Shown: positions 43,841-52,901, counted from the first letter of the stretch. The stretch: 64,000 bases of DNA from an uncultured Chitinophaga sp. (GCF_902168175.1 NZ_CABHOU010000042.1:108415-172414); one strand, 5' to 3'. Notes: generated from the sequence alone by a model not told the origin. Translations and numbers: made by a program.

Positions 43841-44695
43841 TTATAATACAGGGGTAACGGTGTACCCCGCCTTTTTCAACTGTGTCAGTACGCCCTGCGG
43901 ACCTGGCAGGTGTAATGCACCTACAGCGAAAAAAGTGCTTTTTTGTGCAATCGCTTTACGGATAACCGGCACCCAGTTGTTGTTCCGTTTTTCCAGCAGC
44001 TCTTTTTCAAAGCCTTCCGCTTTCTTAGATGTTTCCATCAGTTTATACAATCCTTCAATGTCCTGTTTCTTGTAAAGCGCCACCATTTTATTGAAGTCGT
44101 TTATCTGCTCCTGCGGTTTATACACCGTTTCCATGATCATCTTCGCTTCTTCTTTATCAGGCATGGAGTCAAACACGCCTACCTGGTCTTCCGGCGTTTC
44201 CAGTCCTTTTACCTCTTTCTTCTGCTCCTTTGCCATCTGCACAAAATCCATCTCGTACGAGGCAGGTGTTTCGCATTTAAAATATCCTTTGGCTATAAGG
44301 GTTTGCAGCAAAAAGGGCTTAAAACCGTTAAATAGTTTCAGGTCCATGTTCAGTTTCTCCTTAAAGTACTTACTGAGGTCCTGGTATTCCTTCTCCGTAA
44401 ATATCTTCTCCAGCGACTGGCCTTCGGGCAGTTTGGCTAACTGGCCCACTTTGATCATCATCATCGGATCGTCCATATCCATTTCCATATAGATGGAGTC
44501 GGAACTTTTGAACGCGCTTTTTACGGAGTTGCTCATGAAATAGTCGGTCGGACAAATCATGTGCATGGTGCCGAAAATGTAAGAGGGTTTATTCAGCCCA
44601 TTCCCGCTAATCTTCCATAACAGCGACTTTTGCGCCGAAGCGGTATTAAGTATCCCGAAAACGCCCAGTAGCAGAGGAACAATTCTTTTAAGCAT
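43841..44695 (-). CDS. TraB/GumN-family protein (intact motifs)
   Basis: A 284-residue exported protein of the TraB/PrgY/GumN family, related to animal Tiki metalloproteases. The signal peptide MLKRIVPLLLGVFGILNTASAQ leads into SLLWKISGNG and the first GxxH motif (YIFGTMHMICP). A conserved acidic strand (IYMEMDMDDP) follows, and the second motif is VGALHLPGPQGVLTQLKKAGY near the C terminus. The start at MLKR (44695) gives a clean signal peptide and overlaps the upstream gene by 8 nt. Substrate unknown; periplasmic protease or peptidase activity is inference. Confidence 0.87.
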   Translation of the reverse strand: MLKRIVPLLLGVFGILNTASAQKSLLWKISGNGLNKPSYIFGTMHMICPTDYFMSNSVKSAFKSSDSIYMEMDMDDPMMMIKVGQLAKLPEGQSLEKIFTEKEYQDLSKYFKEKLNMDLKLFNGFKPFLLQTLIAKGYFKCETPASYEMDFVQMAKEQKKEVKGLETPEDQVGVFDSMPDKEEAKMIMETVYKPQEQINDFNKMVALYKKQDIEGLYKLMETSKKAEGFEKELLEKRNNNWVPVIRKAIAQKSTFFAVGALHLPGPQGVLTQLKKAGYTVTPVL

Positions 44696-45761
44696 AGTTT
44701 GTGTCTTTATCAGTTGGAAAGTAGAACTTATGCAGCAGCCCGGCTGCATGTTCCAGGTCTTCCTTCAAATGCAATGCCGACAGCACCATGCGGTTCAGTT
44801 TCGGACTTTCTGGCAGCGGGTAACGGAACGAAGAAATCAAAACCTCGTGCTGCAACAGGTAATCATATACTTCCTGCGGGCCTTCCATTAAGAAAACGGG
44901 CAGTGGAGCGTGTTGATAAATTTGTGGGATGTGCTGCGTTAATTCACTGAAACACCGGATGTTCTGCTCCAGTGTGAGTTTTGCCTGCCGGTAGTCGTCC
45001 ATACTATGCAGCAGCGCGTAGGCCAATGCGGGCATTATGGGCGTGCTGGCGGTAAATACCGGCATTCGTTTAATCGCTGCAATATCTGCCGCTTTGCCTG
45101 CAACTATGCCGCCCTCTGCGCTAAAAGCCTTTGCAGTAGAGGCGCTTAACAGGTAACACAGGTTTGGATTTTTGGGAAGATGATGAATGCATCCTTCTCC
45201 ATCGGGGCCGAGCAGGCCAAGTCCGTGCGAATCGTCAATAATAACGAGCGTACGTTTACTGATCGCGGTTAATGCGCTGAAATCGTTGATGGTAGCTGTT
45301 AGCGGGTTTACGCCATCGGCAGCTATCACATACGTATGATCGTTATGTTGGTTGATGAGATTGACCGTGCGGGCCATCCATTCCTGCCATTCTGCCTGCG
45401 GAACGGTAGCGCCGGGCAGTTGTAAAGCCGGATGCGTGTTAGGCGCATACAATATCTCTCCCTTTGTATACCCGTAACCGATAGCACCCTGCGCTGCGAG
45501 GTAACCCGATGAAAAGCAGGCGGCCGATTGCTGATGCAGCAGCGTGCCAATAGCATGTTCTACTTTTTCATACAAACTTAACTGCAGGTTGGATATACGG
45601 GAAGATGGGAAAACGCTCCCGTACCTTTCCAGTCCTACCGCCAGCCGTGCATTAAAGTCCGCCGAACGATGCATGCCCAGGTAGGCAAACCCCGAAAAGA
45701 ACAGGTGTTCCCGGTTGTCGATAATGGCGGTGCGCCCTGGTGTGAGGTCGGTGAGGTGCAT
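44688..45761 (-). CDS. PLP-dependent aminotransferase of the alpha-oxoamine synthase type
   Basis: A 357-residue fold-type I PLP enzyme resembling 8-amino-7-oxononanoate synthase / Kbl. Visible are FFSGFAYLGM, ACFSSGYLAAQGAI, the PLP-contacting IIDDSHGLGLLGPDGEG, and the Schiff-base Lys in SASTAKAFSAEGG. It is about 30 residues shorter than typical BioF at the N terminus. No biotin gene is nearby. The context (ggt, DinB-like, lipoprotein, TraB pair) does not suggest a pathway, so a condensation of an amino acid with an acyl-CoA or a simple transamination both remain open. Confidence 0.8.
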   Translation of the reverse strand: MHLTDLTPGRTAIIDNREHLFFSGFAYLGMHRSADFNARLAVGLERYGSVFPSSRISNLQLSLYEKVEHAIGTLLHQQSAACFSSGYLAAQGAIGYGYTKGEILYAPNTHPALQLPGATVPQAEWQEWMARTVNLINQHNDHTYVIAADGVNPLTATINDFSALTAISKRTLVIIDDSHGLGLLGPDGEGCIHHLPKNPNLCYLLSASTAKAFSAEGGIVAGKAADIAAIKRMPVFTASTPIMPALAYALLHSMDDYRQAKLTLEQNIRCFSELTQHIPQIYQHAPLPVFLMEGPQEVYDYLLQHEVLISSFRYPLPESPKLNRMVLSALHLKEDLEHAAGLLHKFYFPTDKDTNYA

Positions 45762-45765
45762 GATG

Positions 45766-46185
45766 TTATTCTTTCCTGGTATGAAGAATGAAGTGAAAAT
45801 CGCCGCTGGCCACTTTCATATTAAAGTTGTCATCATCCAGTTTCGTGACGTTGATGAGATGCTCTGATTTACGGGAGCCATCCGGCGCAGTAATGGAGAT
45901 GATCTTTCCGTTACTCAGCAGATTGTACCGCCCCGTGTCCGGCACACCATTAATGGTGGCGATAAACACATTGTCGTCCAGGAACTGGTAGTATACATCC
46001 GCATAATATCCATTCTTCAGATCGATGGCCTGCGTTATCTGCGTGTTGTTGTATGGGTCGTTTTTAGGCACCGACACATCGTACACACGCCACTTTTTAT
46101 GCTTTAACGCTTTGTAGGTTTGCCCGGTGTTGCAGGCAGAAAGGCCGGCTATTAACAGCAGGGCGAACAGGTAGCGGATATTCAT
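45766..46185 (-). CDS. Small hypothetical lipoprotein
   Basis: A 139-residue exported lipoprotein with lipobox LSACN (Cys near residue 18). The remaining ~120 residues are beta-rich (KKWRVYDVSVPKND, YYADVYYQFLDDNVFIATING, GRYNLLSNGKIISI) and look like a lipocalin or META-type small barrel. Function unknown. Its start overlaps the stop of the DinB-like gene by 4 nt, and the PLP-enzyme gene begins 4 nt after its stop, so it is firmly inside the operon. Confidence 0.75.
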   Translation of the reverse strand: MNIRYLFALLLIAGLSACNTGQTYKALKHKKWRVYDVSVPKNDPYNNTQITQAIDLKNGYYADVYYQFLDDNVFIATINGVPDTGRYNLLSNGKIISITAPDGSRKSEHLINVTKLDDDNFNMKVASGDFHFILHTRKE

Positions 46186-46709
46186 TTGCCGAATTTTTCT
46201 TTATTGTATTGTTGCGACTGACCAACCGGGATAGAAAGACTTTGCCAGTTGTCCTGTTTCATCAGTTTACCGAGATAAACGATCTGGCCAACATGGTAGG
46301 GGTAGTGCCCCAACTGACGGTTGATGGCGTCTATCACCGAATGTGGTTCGTTGCGGATGTATACCGTTTTCACCAGGTCGTCTGCCTGTAAATCTCTCAA
46401 CGCAGTAAACATGCAGTTCCATCCTTTTTCCCACATGGCCAGTATCTCTTCTTTGCTGGCCGTGCCGGCGCTAAACTCCGCATCACGGTCGCGGCCGGGC
46501 TTTTCGCCGTCGCTGGTAAGGAAGTCGGTAAAGCGCGAGCACATGTTGCCGCTCATGTGTTTTACGATTACATGAATACTGTTTGGATTGCCTGCAGGCT
46601 GCCAGTTCATTTGTTCCTCATCCAGCTGCGCAAAGGTTTTTTCTGCCAGCGTTTTGTAGGTAAGAAAACGGCTGATCGCACTCTCGAGGAATAGTTGTTC
46701 CATCTTCAT
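46182..46709 (-). CDS. DinB-superfamily protein (DUF1572-like)
   Basis: About 175 residues forming a four-helix DinB/YfiT-like bundle. Candidate metal ligands are His in HVIVKHMSGN and in HYPYHVGQIVYLGK near residues 145-150, the HxxxH end typical of this superfamily. Family members often act as metal- or thiol-dependent transferases, but many are uncharacterised. The start could be any of three close ATGs (46715, 46709, 46703); I chose the middle one. Upstream ggt ends 10 nt earlier. Confidence 0.72.
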   Translation of the reverse strand: MKMEQLFLESAISRFLTYKTLAEKTFAQLDEEQMNWQPAGNPNSIHVIVKHMSGNMCSRFTDFLTSDGEKPGRDRDAEFSAGTASKEEILAMWEKGWNCMFTALRDLQADDLVKTVYIRNEPHSVIDAINRQLGHYPYHVGQIVYLGKLMKQDNWQSLSIPVGQSQQYNKEKFGK

Positions 46710-46719
46710 AATCATCAGT

Positions 46720-48408
46720 TTAAAATCCGGCTGCACTATCGTCGCCGCGTTTATCGGCTATGGCGGTTATTTTACCGTCTTTGATCGTAATCAGTTCGGT
46801 GCGGCCAATACCGCCGCGTGGTGTTATCTTATGTCCCATTTTTTTGAGTGCCTGCAGCGTGCTGTCCGGGAAGTTGTTTTCCACGTACAGCTCGTCGGGC
46901 ATCCATTGGTGGTGGAATTTAGGTTTGTTTACGGCATCGTCTTCACTAAGACCGAAGTCCAGCACATTCACGATAGTTTGAAATACAGAAGTAATGATGG
47001 TGGAGCCTCCGGGTGTACCGGTGACCATGTAAGGTTTGCCGTTACGCAGTACGATGGTGGGCGTCATAGAGCTGAGCATCCGTTTGCCCGGGGCTATCGC
47101 ATTGGCTTCTGCGCCCAGCAAACCATACATGTTAGGCGCGCCTGGTTTTACGGAAAAATCGTCCATTTCATTATTCAGCAAAAAGCCGGCGCCACCTACC
47201 ACTACACGACTGCCGTAACTGCCGTTGAGCGTAGTGGTTACAGATACAGCATTACCCTTTGCATCGATCACGCTAAGGTGCGTGGTTTCTTCACTCTCTT
47301 TCACGTTGCCGGCTTTGATATTGGTGCTGGCGGTAGCGTGTTGCGGGTCAAAGTCCTTCATCCTGTTTTGCAGGTAGGTTTTACTCGTAATCTGTTGCAC
47401 CGGTACCTTTACAAAATCAGGATCGCCCAGGAATTCAGCACGATCGGCGAAGGCCCTTCTTTCCGCTTCGGTCATTAACTGCACCGCTGCAGTACTATGA
47501 AAGCCCATCGCGGCAAGCGGATAACGCTCCGTCATACCCAGTAACTGCTTCAGCAGCACGCCACCGCTGGAAGGTAAGGGCATGGTGAGGATGGTGGTGT
47601 TTTTATAAGGAAATACGAGTGGTGTACGCGGTTGGGCTTTGTAAGCCTTTAAGTCGGCTTTGGTGATAATGCCTTTGCCACGCTGCATTTCGGCTGCTAT
47701 TTTATCCGCTGTAATACCCTGGTAAAAGCCAGCCGCCCCTTTGTCGCGTATCAGTCGCAGGGTGCCGGCAAGGTCTTTCTGGATAAGGGTATCACCTTCT
47801 TTCCAGGGCGTATCTTTCACAAATGCGGTAGGCCTTGTGTTCAAACGGAGGAACTCATCGCGCAGGCGGTTGAGTGCGCGGGCTTCTGCATCGGTAATGG
47901 CAAAGCCTTTTTCTGCCAGCGTAATAGCCGGGGTAATGAGCTGCGTTATCTTCAGCCTGGCGTAGGGAAGAGAGGCAAACAATCCGGCCACGGTACCCGG
48001 CACTCCCGGTGCGAGGTGGCCATCTAAACTAAGCCGTGTTTGCGGATTACCGTCTTTGTCGAGGTACATCTCGCGGTGTGCGGAAGCGGGTGCCTTTTCG
48101 CGGTAGTCGATAGCCAGCTGTTTGCCATTGGCTAAGTGAGCCACCAGGAAACCGCCGCCACCAAGGTTGCCCGCATTGGGATATACCACTGCCAGCGCCA
48201 GTTGCGTAGCGATAGCTGCATCCACAGCATTGCCGCCTTTTTTAAGCATTTGTATGCCAGCATCGCTGGCCAGGGGATGGGCACTTACCACCGCGCCGTT
48301 TACCGCGGTAACCGATTTACGGGTCTGGTAATGAAATGCATCTTCCTGCGCCTGGGCCCTTGTAATGGCGAAAAGAAGAATTCCTGTAAGGAATAGCCGG
48401 TTATGCAT
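46720..48408 (-). CDS. ggt: Gamma-glutamyltransferase / glutathione hydrolase
   Basis: A 562-residue periplasmic Ntn-hydrolase that cleaves gamma-glutamyl bonds or transfers the gamma-glutamyl group. The signal peptide MHNRLFLTGILLFAITRAQA is followed by VSAHPLASDAGIQMLKKGGNAVDAAIA and PNAGNLGGGGF. The autoprocessing Thr is near residue 376 (EETTHLSVIDAKGNAVSVT), and NNEMDDFS and TPGGSTIITSVFQ bind substrate. It leads a six-gene minus-strand operon ending with the TraB pair. It could in principle act on a gamma-glutamyl product of the GCS2 operon at 21.9-28.4 kb, but that is speculation. Confidence 0.94.
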   Translation of the reverse strand: MHNRLFLTGILLFAITRAQAQEDAFHYQTRKSVTAVNGAVVSAHPLASDAGIQMLKKGGNAVDAAIATQLALAVVYPNAGNLGGGGFLVAHLANGKQLAIDYREKAPASAHREMYLDKDGNPQTRLSLDGHLAPGVPGTVAGLFASLPYARLKITQLITPAITLAEKGFAITDAEARALNRLRDEFLRLNTRPTAFVKDTPWKEGDTLIQKDLAGTLRLIRDKGAAGFYQGITADKIAAEMQRGKGIITKADLKAYKAQPRTPLVFPYKNTTILTMPLPSSGGVLLKQLLGMTERYPLAAMGFHSTAAVQLMTEAERRAFADRAEFLGDPDFVKVPVQQITSKTYLQNRMKDFDPQHATASTNIKAGNVKESEETTHLSVIDAKGNAVSVTTTLNGSYGSRVVVGGAGFLLNNEMDDFSVKPGAPNMYGLLGAEANAIAPGKRMLSSMTPTIVLRNGKPYMVTGTPGGSTIITSVFQTIVNVLDFGLSEDDAVNKPKFHHQWMPDELYVENNFPDSTLQALKKMGHKITPRGGIGRTELITIKDGKITAIADKRGDDSAAGF

Positions 48409-48487
48409 GACGTCCTTTTTGCTGGTGATTATTATCCGGATGGTAAATTACGACTATCCGCTACGTTTAGACACTGATTTGCGTTAA

Positions 48488-48519
48488 AATCTTCCTATTT
48501 TCTTTATTTTAGGAAGATT
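48488..48519. promoter_or_regulatory. Inverted repeat upstream of the M14 peptidase gene
   Basis: A perfect 10-bp inverted repeat AATCTTCCTA / TAGGAAGATT with a 12-nt T-rich spacer, ending 13 nt before the ATG at 48533. It overlaps a TATTTTAG sequence close to the TAnnTTTG -7 pattern, so it could be an operator or a hairpin at the start of the mRNA. Confidence 0.45.
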
Positions 48520-48532
48520 ATCAGATGTTATT

Positions 48533-51067
48533 ATGCAAAAGAGTCTTTTCGCTTTCATTTTCCTTTTTACCTGTTTATTCAATGCTGCAACGGCCCAAAA
48601 CCTACAGTCCCCGGAACAGTTCCTGGGATACAAGCTGGGGGCCCGGTTTACCCCACATTACAGGGTGGTGGAATATTTTAAACAGGTAGCCGCCGCTTCT
48701 TCGCAGGTAAAGCTGGAACAGTACGGCAGCACCTATGAAGGCCGCCCCTTGTTGCTGGCCGCTGTAGCCTCACCCGGAAACATGGCCAAACTGGAAGACA
48801 TCCGCACTAATAACCTACGCCTGGCTGGCCTGCAGGGCGGGGGTGGCAGTATAGACCAGCCCGCAGTAGTGTGGCTCAGCTACAATGTGCATGGAAACGA
48901 AGCCGTATCTACCGAGGCAGCCATGCAAACACTGTACGATCTGGTGGAGCCGGGCAATGCCAAATCAAAAGAATGGTTACAGCACGCGGTTGTACTCATC
49001 GACCCCTGTTTAAATCCTGATGGGCGCGACCGCTACGTGAACTTTTACAATGCCAATGCCAATAAGAAACCAGATGTGAGCCGCTTTTCCCGCGAACACC
49101 GGGAACCATGGCCAGGCGGAAGGGCCAATCACTATTACTTCGATCTTAACCGCGACTGGGCCTGGCAAACGCAGGTTGAAACCCGGCAGCGCGCTGTTAA
49201 ATACAACCAGTGGCTGCCACAGGTGCATGTCGATTTCCATGAGCAGGGCATCGACGAACCTTATTATTTTGCGCCCGCAGCAGAACCGCTTCACGATATT
49301 ATTACCAGCTGGCAGCGCGAGTTCCAGGTGTTAATAGGAAAGAATAATGCGAAGTATTTTGATGATAAAGGCTGGCGTTATTTCACCAAAGAACGTTTCG
49401 ACCTGTTTTATCCCAGTTATGGCGATACCTACCCCATGTACAATGGGGCTATTGGTATGACTTACGAGCAGGGGGGCAGCGGTCGTGCAGGCCTGGCGGT
49501 ACTGACCGAAACAGGCGACACGCTTACGCTCGCCGACCGTATTGCGCATCATTATACTACAGGCATGTCCACTATAGAAGTGAGCGCCACCAATGCCCGC
49601 AAGCTGTTGCAGGAGTATCAGCGCTATTTTACAGATGCGAAAAACAAACCAGCCGGCGACTACAAATCCTACGTGATTAAAAGTGGCGGTAGTTCAGAGA
49701 AAATAGCCGCTCTCGCTGAAATGTTGCGCCGCAACGATATCATTTTTGGCTATGGCGCCAATGCTGATAAGGCAAGCGGCTTTAACTACTTCACCAGCAA
49801 AACCAGCGAGTTTACGATCGATAAAAACGACCTGGTGATTAATGCCGCCCAGCCTCGTGGTAATTTCATTAAGGTGCTGTTTGAACCAGAGTCGCGTTTA
49901 ACCGATTCCGTTACTTATGATATCACCGCATGGGCTTTGCCGTATGCTTACGGGCTTACGACTTATGGTGTAAAACAATCGCTTACACCGGCAGCGCAAC
50001 AGGCACCTGTTGTGGCTACCGCCGCGACCGTAGTGGCAGGCCAGTCGTACGCCTACCTTGCCGCCTGGAACAGTGTGGCCGATGTCAAATTCCTGGCAGC
50101 CCTGTTACAGAAAGGTATTAAAGTAAGGTATGCGGAAGAAGCATTTACCGCCAATGCTAAAATCTATCCGGCAGGTACGCTGGTCATTACCCGCTCCGAT
50201 AATATGGGCTGGGGCAATAACTTCGACGGCAACATTGCTGCTATCGGCAGCAGCAATAAGGTAATACTTGATAAAGTGCCTTCCGGTTTTGTAGATAAAG
50301 GGGCCGACCTGGGTTCCGGCAAAATGCGTTTTATCCGTAAACCTAATGTAGCCGTGCTGGCAGGTAGCGAAGTGTCGTCGCTGGGCATGGGAGAGATATG
50401 GCACTTTTTTGAGCAGCAGATCGATTACCCAGTAACCGTATTAAACACCGAAGGCTTCAACGTGGCCGATCTTAAAGATATAGACGTACTGATCTTACCC
50501 GACGGTTATTACAGCTTTTTCTCCAATAAAGAAGCCGCCGAGCGTTTACGGGGCTGGGTGAGCGCAGGTGGTAAGATCATCGCGCTGGAAGGTGCTGCAG
50601 GCCAGGTGGGCGGTGCCGAATGGGGCATCAAACTAAAGAAAGAAGAGGAGAAGAAGGAAGAGGACAAAAAGAAAGACATCTACGAAAATATTAAACGTTA
50701 CGAAACCCGGGAACGGGATATGGTAAAGAGTTTTATACCAGGCGCTATTTACCGCGTGGAACTCGATAAAACCCATCCGCTGGCATTCGGCTACCCCGAT
50801 TATTATTACACGCTTAAAATGAATGACAACGTGTTTGAGTTCATCGACAGTGAGGGCTGGAACGTGGGCGTCATCCGCAAGGATAATTACCTCACTGGTT
50901 TTGTGGGTACCAACACCAAGGCTAAACTGAAGGATGGTCTGTTACTGGGCGCTAAGGACCTTGGCCGCGGGCAACTGGTGGTAATGACCGATGATCCTTT
51001 GTTCCGCAGCTTCTGGGAAAACGGCAAATTGTTGTTCGGTAATGCGGTGTTCCTGGTGGGGCAGTAG
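48533..51067 (+). CDS. M14-family zinc carboxypeptidase
   Basis: An 844-residue secreted metallopeptidase with a signal peptide ending at ATAQ. The M14 domain (about residues 30-340) has the zinc ligands His and Glu in YNVHGNEAVS, CLNPDGRDRY, FDLNRDWAWQTQVE, and the third ligand His in VHVDFHEQG. About 450 further residues follow: a GATase-like Rossmann region (DIDVLILPDGYYSFFSNKEAAERLRGWVSAGGKIIALEGA), a Lys/Glu-rich linker (KKEEEKKEEDKKKD) and a beta-rich end. This long form is common in Bacteroidota. It is divergent from ggt. Confidence 0.92.
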   Translation: MQKSLFAFIFLFTCLFNAATAQNLQSPEQFLGYKLGARFTPHYRVVEYFKQVAAASSQVKLEQYGSTYEGRPLLLAAVASPGNMAKLEDIRTNNLRLAGLQGGGGSIDQPAVVWLSYNVHGNEAVSTEAAMQTLYDLVEPGNAKSKEWLQHAVVLIDPCLNPDGRDRYVNFYNANANKKPDVSRFSREHREPWPGGRANHYYFDLNRDWAWQTQVETRQRAVKYNQWLPQVHVDFHEQGIDEPYYFAPAAEPLHDIITSWQREFQVLIGKNNAKYFDDKGWRYFTKERFDLFYPSYGDTYPMYNGAIGMTYEQGGSGRAGLAVLTETGDTLTLADRIAHHYTTGMSTIEVSATNARKLLQEYQRYFTDAKNKPAGDYKSYVIKSGGSSEKIAALAEMLRRNDIIFGYGANADKASGFNYFTSKTSEFTIDKNDLVINAAQPRGNFIKVLFEPESRLTDSVTYDITAWALPYAYGLTTYGVKQSLTPAAQQAPVVATAATVVAGQSYAYLAAWNSVADVKFLAALLQKGIKVRYAEEAFTANAKIYPAGTLVITRSDNMGWGNNFDGNIAAIGSSNKVILDKVPSGFVDKGADLGSGKMRFIRKPNVAVLAGSEVSSLGMGEIWHFFEQQIDYPVTVLNTEGFNVADLKDIDVLILPDGYYSFFSNKEAAERLRGWVSAGGKIIALEGAAGQVGGAEWGIKLKKEEEKKEEDKKKDIYENIKRYETRERDMVKSFIPGAIYRVELDKTHPLAFGYPDYYYTLKMNDNVFEFIDSEGWNVGVIRKDNYLTGFVGTNTKAKLKDGLLLGAKDLGRGQLVVMTDDPLFRSFWENGKLLFGNAVFLVGQ

Positions 51068-51157
51068 CAATCCGCAAGGCGGTGCTGCTGCCAAGGCAGT
51101 TAACACACCTACAGAAAAAATGCGGGTGCTTTTAGATAATAGCGATGCATCCACATA

Positions 51158-51194
51158 AAAAAACTCCCTGTGCATATTACACAGGGAGTTTTTT
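51158..51194. terminator. Bidirectional terminator between M14 and redoxin genes
   Basis: The stem ACTCCCTGTG / CACAGGGAGT is extended by A/T pairs to about 15 bp with a 7-nt loop, with T-tracts on both exits. The + side lies 91 nt after the peptidase stop. Confidence 0.85.
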
Positions 51195-51211
51195 ATTTAA
51201 AGAAGTATCAT

Positions 51212-51814
51212 TTACATTTTCCTTTTGATAGCGCAACCCACAGAAGCCGTATTGTTATTCGCTATCGTTTTGCCCGTTAACACCCCATCGATCGCCAGGC
51301 GAAGGTATTGGTCCTTCACCTCGGCCGGATTACCCGGGTGGTCGTCGATAGCGCCTTTATACACCAGCTGGTTGTTTTTGGAGAACAGGTAACATTCAGG
51401 TGTACGGTCGGCCGCAAATGCGTTGGCTACTTCGGAGTTTTTGTCCAGCACGTAGTACCATTTGTAATGTTGTTTGCCGGCATATTCTTTCATGGCGTCG
51501 TAGGAGTCGCCTGCTGTGCGCTGGGCCTCGTTAGAGTTAACGAGAATTACGCCTATGTTGTTTTTAAGTGCATAGGCACATATTTCCTGCGTACGGGCCT
51601 GGTTTCTCATCACATAAGGACAGGTGTTACAGGTAAACATTACCAGCAACCCATTAGTGCCTTTTGCGTCGTTCATGGAAACTTCCTTACCGCTGATGTC
51701 TTTCATCTTTACATCGCCCTTGGGCAGGGGAGCGCCGATGTCGAGCATATCGGGCGAACGGAAGGCCAACGCCACGGCTGCTAAAAGCGTGAGGAATAGT
51801 GTGAACTTTTTCAT
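51212..51814 (-). CDS. Exported thioredoxin-fold protein (redoxin/AhpC-TSA-like)
   Basis: A 200-residue protein with a signal peptide (MKKFTLFLTLLAAVALA). The thioredoxin-like domain has strand GLLVMFTCNTCPYVMRNQ carrying a CNTC redox pair (near residue 63). NNIGVILVNSNEAQR, FAADRTPECYLF (cis-Pro region variant) and YKGAIDDHP follow. It matches the peroxiredoxin-like single-domain redoxins of Bacteroidota. Role: periplasmic thiol-disulfide exchange, target unknown. The start at MKKF gives the signal peptide; an upstream TTG/ATG frame extension is unlikely. Confidence 0.85.
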   Translation of the reverse strand: MKKFTLFLTLLAAVALAFRSPDMLDIGAPLPKGDVKMKDISGKEVSMNDAKGTNGLLVMFTCNTCPYVMRNQARTQEICAYALKNNIGVILVNSNEAQRTAGDSYDAMKEYAGKQHYKWYYVLDKNSEVANAFAADRTPECYLFSKNNQLVYKGAIDDHPGNPAEVKDQYLRLAIDGVLTGKTIANNNTASVGCAIKRKM

Positions 51815-51886
51815 AGTGTACAGTTTATAGTAGTATGAAAATAACGATTTAAATCGTGAATTGGAACACGTGTTGGTCATGGTTTG

Positions 51887-52876
51887 TTAAGACAGCCCTT
51901 CTATTTTCTCCCTGGTTTCCTCCTCTCTTTCTAATGCCATTTCTTTTAACGTCCGGATGCTCGTATTTAGTTCAAAACCAATCAGGAGGATAAAGGAATT
52001 AAGGTACATCCATATCATAATTACCAGAATTGTGCCAATTGACCCGTAAATCTGGTTGTACCGTCCGAAGTTGGTGACAAAGAACGAGAACGCGAGAGTC
52101 AGCAAAATCATCACAATAGTGGAAAAGGTAGCGCCCGCGGTCACAAACTTCCATTTTTTAGTGGTAGAGGGCGCAAAACGGTAGATCATGGCGATCATGG
52201 AGAAGAATAACAGGATAATCAGCAGCCAGCGGGCCGCATCGATTAATATGCGGGTAAACGTGTCTTTGATGCCGATATATTGCAGTATAAAGTTCATCAG
52301 TTTACCCTGGGTGATAATGAGTACCAGGGTAATGAGCAGTAACAGCACCAGCAGCGAGGTCAATTTTATGGCCGTAAGCCGTGCCTGCCACCATTTTCGC
52401 TTTTTAAACCCGGGCAACATTTTATCGAACGATCGCATAATCCCCATTATCCCATTGGAAGAAGTATAAAACCCAAAAATAAAGGCGATCGACAATAAGC
52501 CCGTACGCTGGGTATAGAGGAAATCGTAGATCAGGTCGTGCACGATCATATAACTCTGGTAATCAGGCGTTACGCTTTGCGCCAGGTCATATAGAGTAGA
52601 TTCGATGCTGGTTACCGACACCACCGGGAACCGCAGGAAAATGAACGGCACCAGGGAGAACAGGAAAATAAGGAAAGGTGGCAGTGCCAGCAAAAAGCTG
52701 AACGAAATGGCCTGCGCCCTGTCGGTAAGACTACTGTTGCGCACTTCCTTCAGGAAAAACACAATGATATCGTAAAGCGGTGCTCCCTCAAACCCCGGTA
52801 AAACGAGTGTTTTGCTTCGTTGTATCAGGCTTTTTACAGGTTTTGTTCGATATAACCGCTGCTTTAGATTCACCAT
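51887..52876 (-). CDS. YihY/BrkB-family inner-membrane protein
   Basis: A 329-residue integral membrane protein with six predicted helices (near residues 60-85, 115-140, 165-190, 205-230, 245-270, 278-300). It matches the YihY/virulence factor BrkB family (formerly misnamed RNase BN): DRAQAISFSFLLALPPFLIFLFSL at the N terminus, and FGRYNQIYGSIGTILVIMIWMYLNSFILLIG near the C terminus. Transport or envelope roles are suggested for the family. I start at ATG 52876; a TTG at 52885 lies inside a TATTTTTG promoter-like element. It follows mltG by 25 nt. Confidence 0.88.
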   Translation of the reverse strand: MVNLKQRLYRTKPVKSLIQRSKTLVLPGFEGAPLYDIIVFFLKEVRNSSLTDRAQAISFSFLLALPPFLIFLFSLVPFIFLRFPVVSVTSIESTLYDLAQSVTPDYQSYMIVHDLIYDFLYTQRTGLLSIAFIFGFYTSSNGIMGIMRSFDKMLPGFKKRKWWQARLTAIKLTSLLVLLLLITLVLIITQGKLMNFILQYIGIKDTFTRILIDAARWLLIILLFFSMIAMIYRFAPSTTKKWKFVTAGATFSTIVMILLTLAFSFFVTNFGRYNQIYGSIGTILVIMIWMYLNSFILLIGFELNTSIRTLKEMALEREEETREKIEGLS

Positions 52877-52882
52877 ATCTGA

Positions 52883-52890
52883 CAAAAATA
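52883..52890 (-). promoter_or_regulatory. Candidate -7 element at the yihY start
   Basis: On the minus strand TATTTTTG ends 6 nt before the ATG at 52876. If it is used, the transcript would start at or beside the initiation codon, giving a leaderless or nearly leaderless mRNA. Confidence 0.35.
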
Positions 52891-52901
52891 GCAGATTACG
52901 C

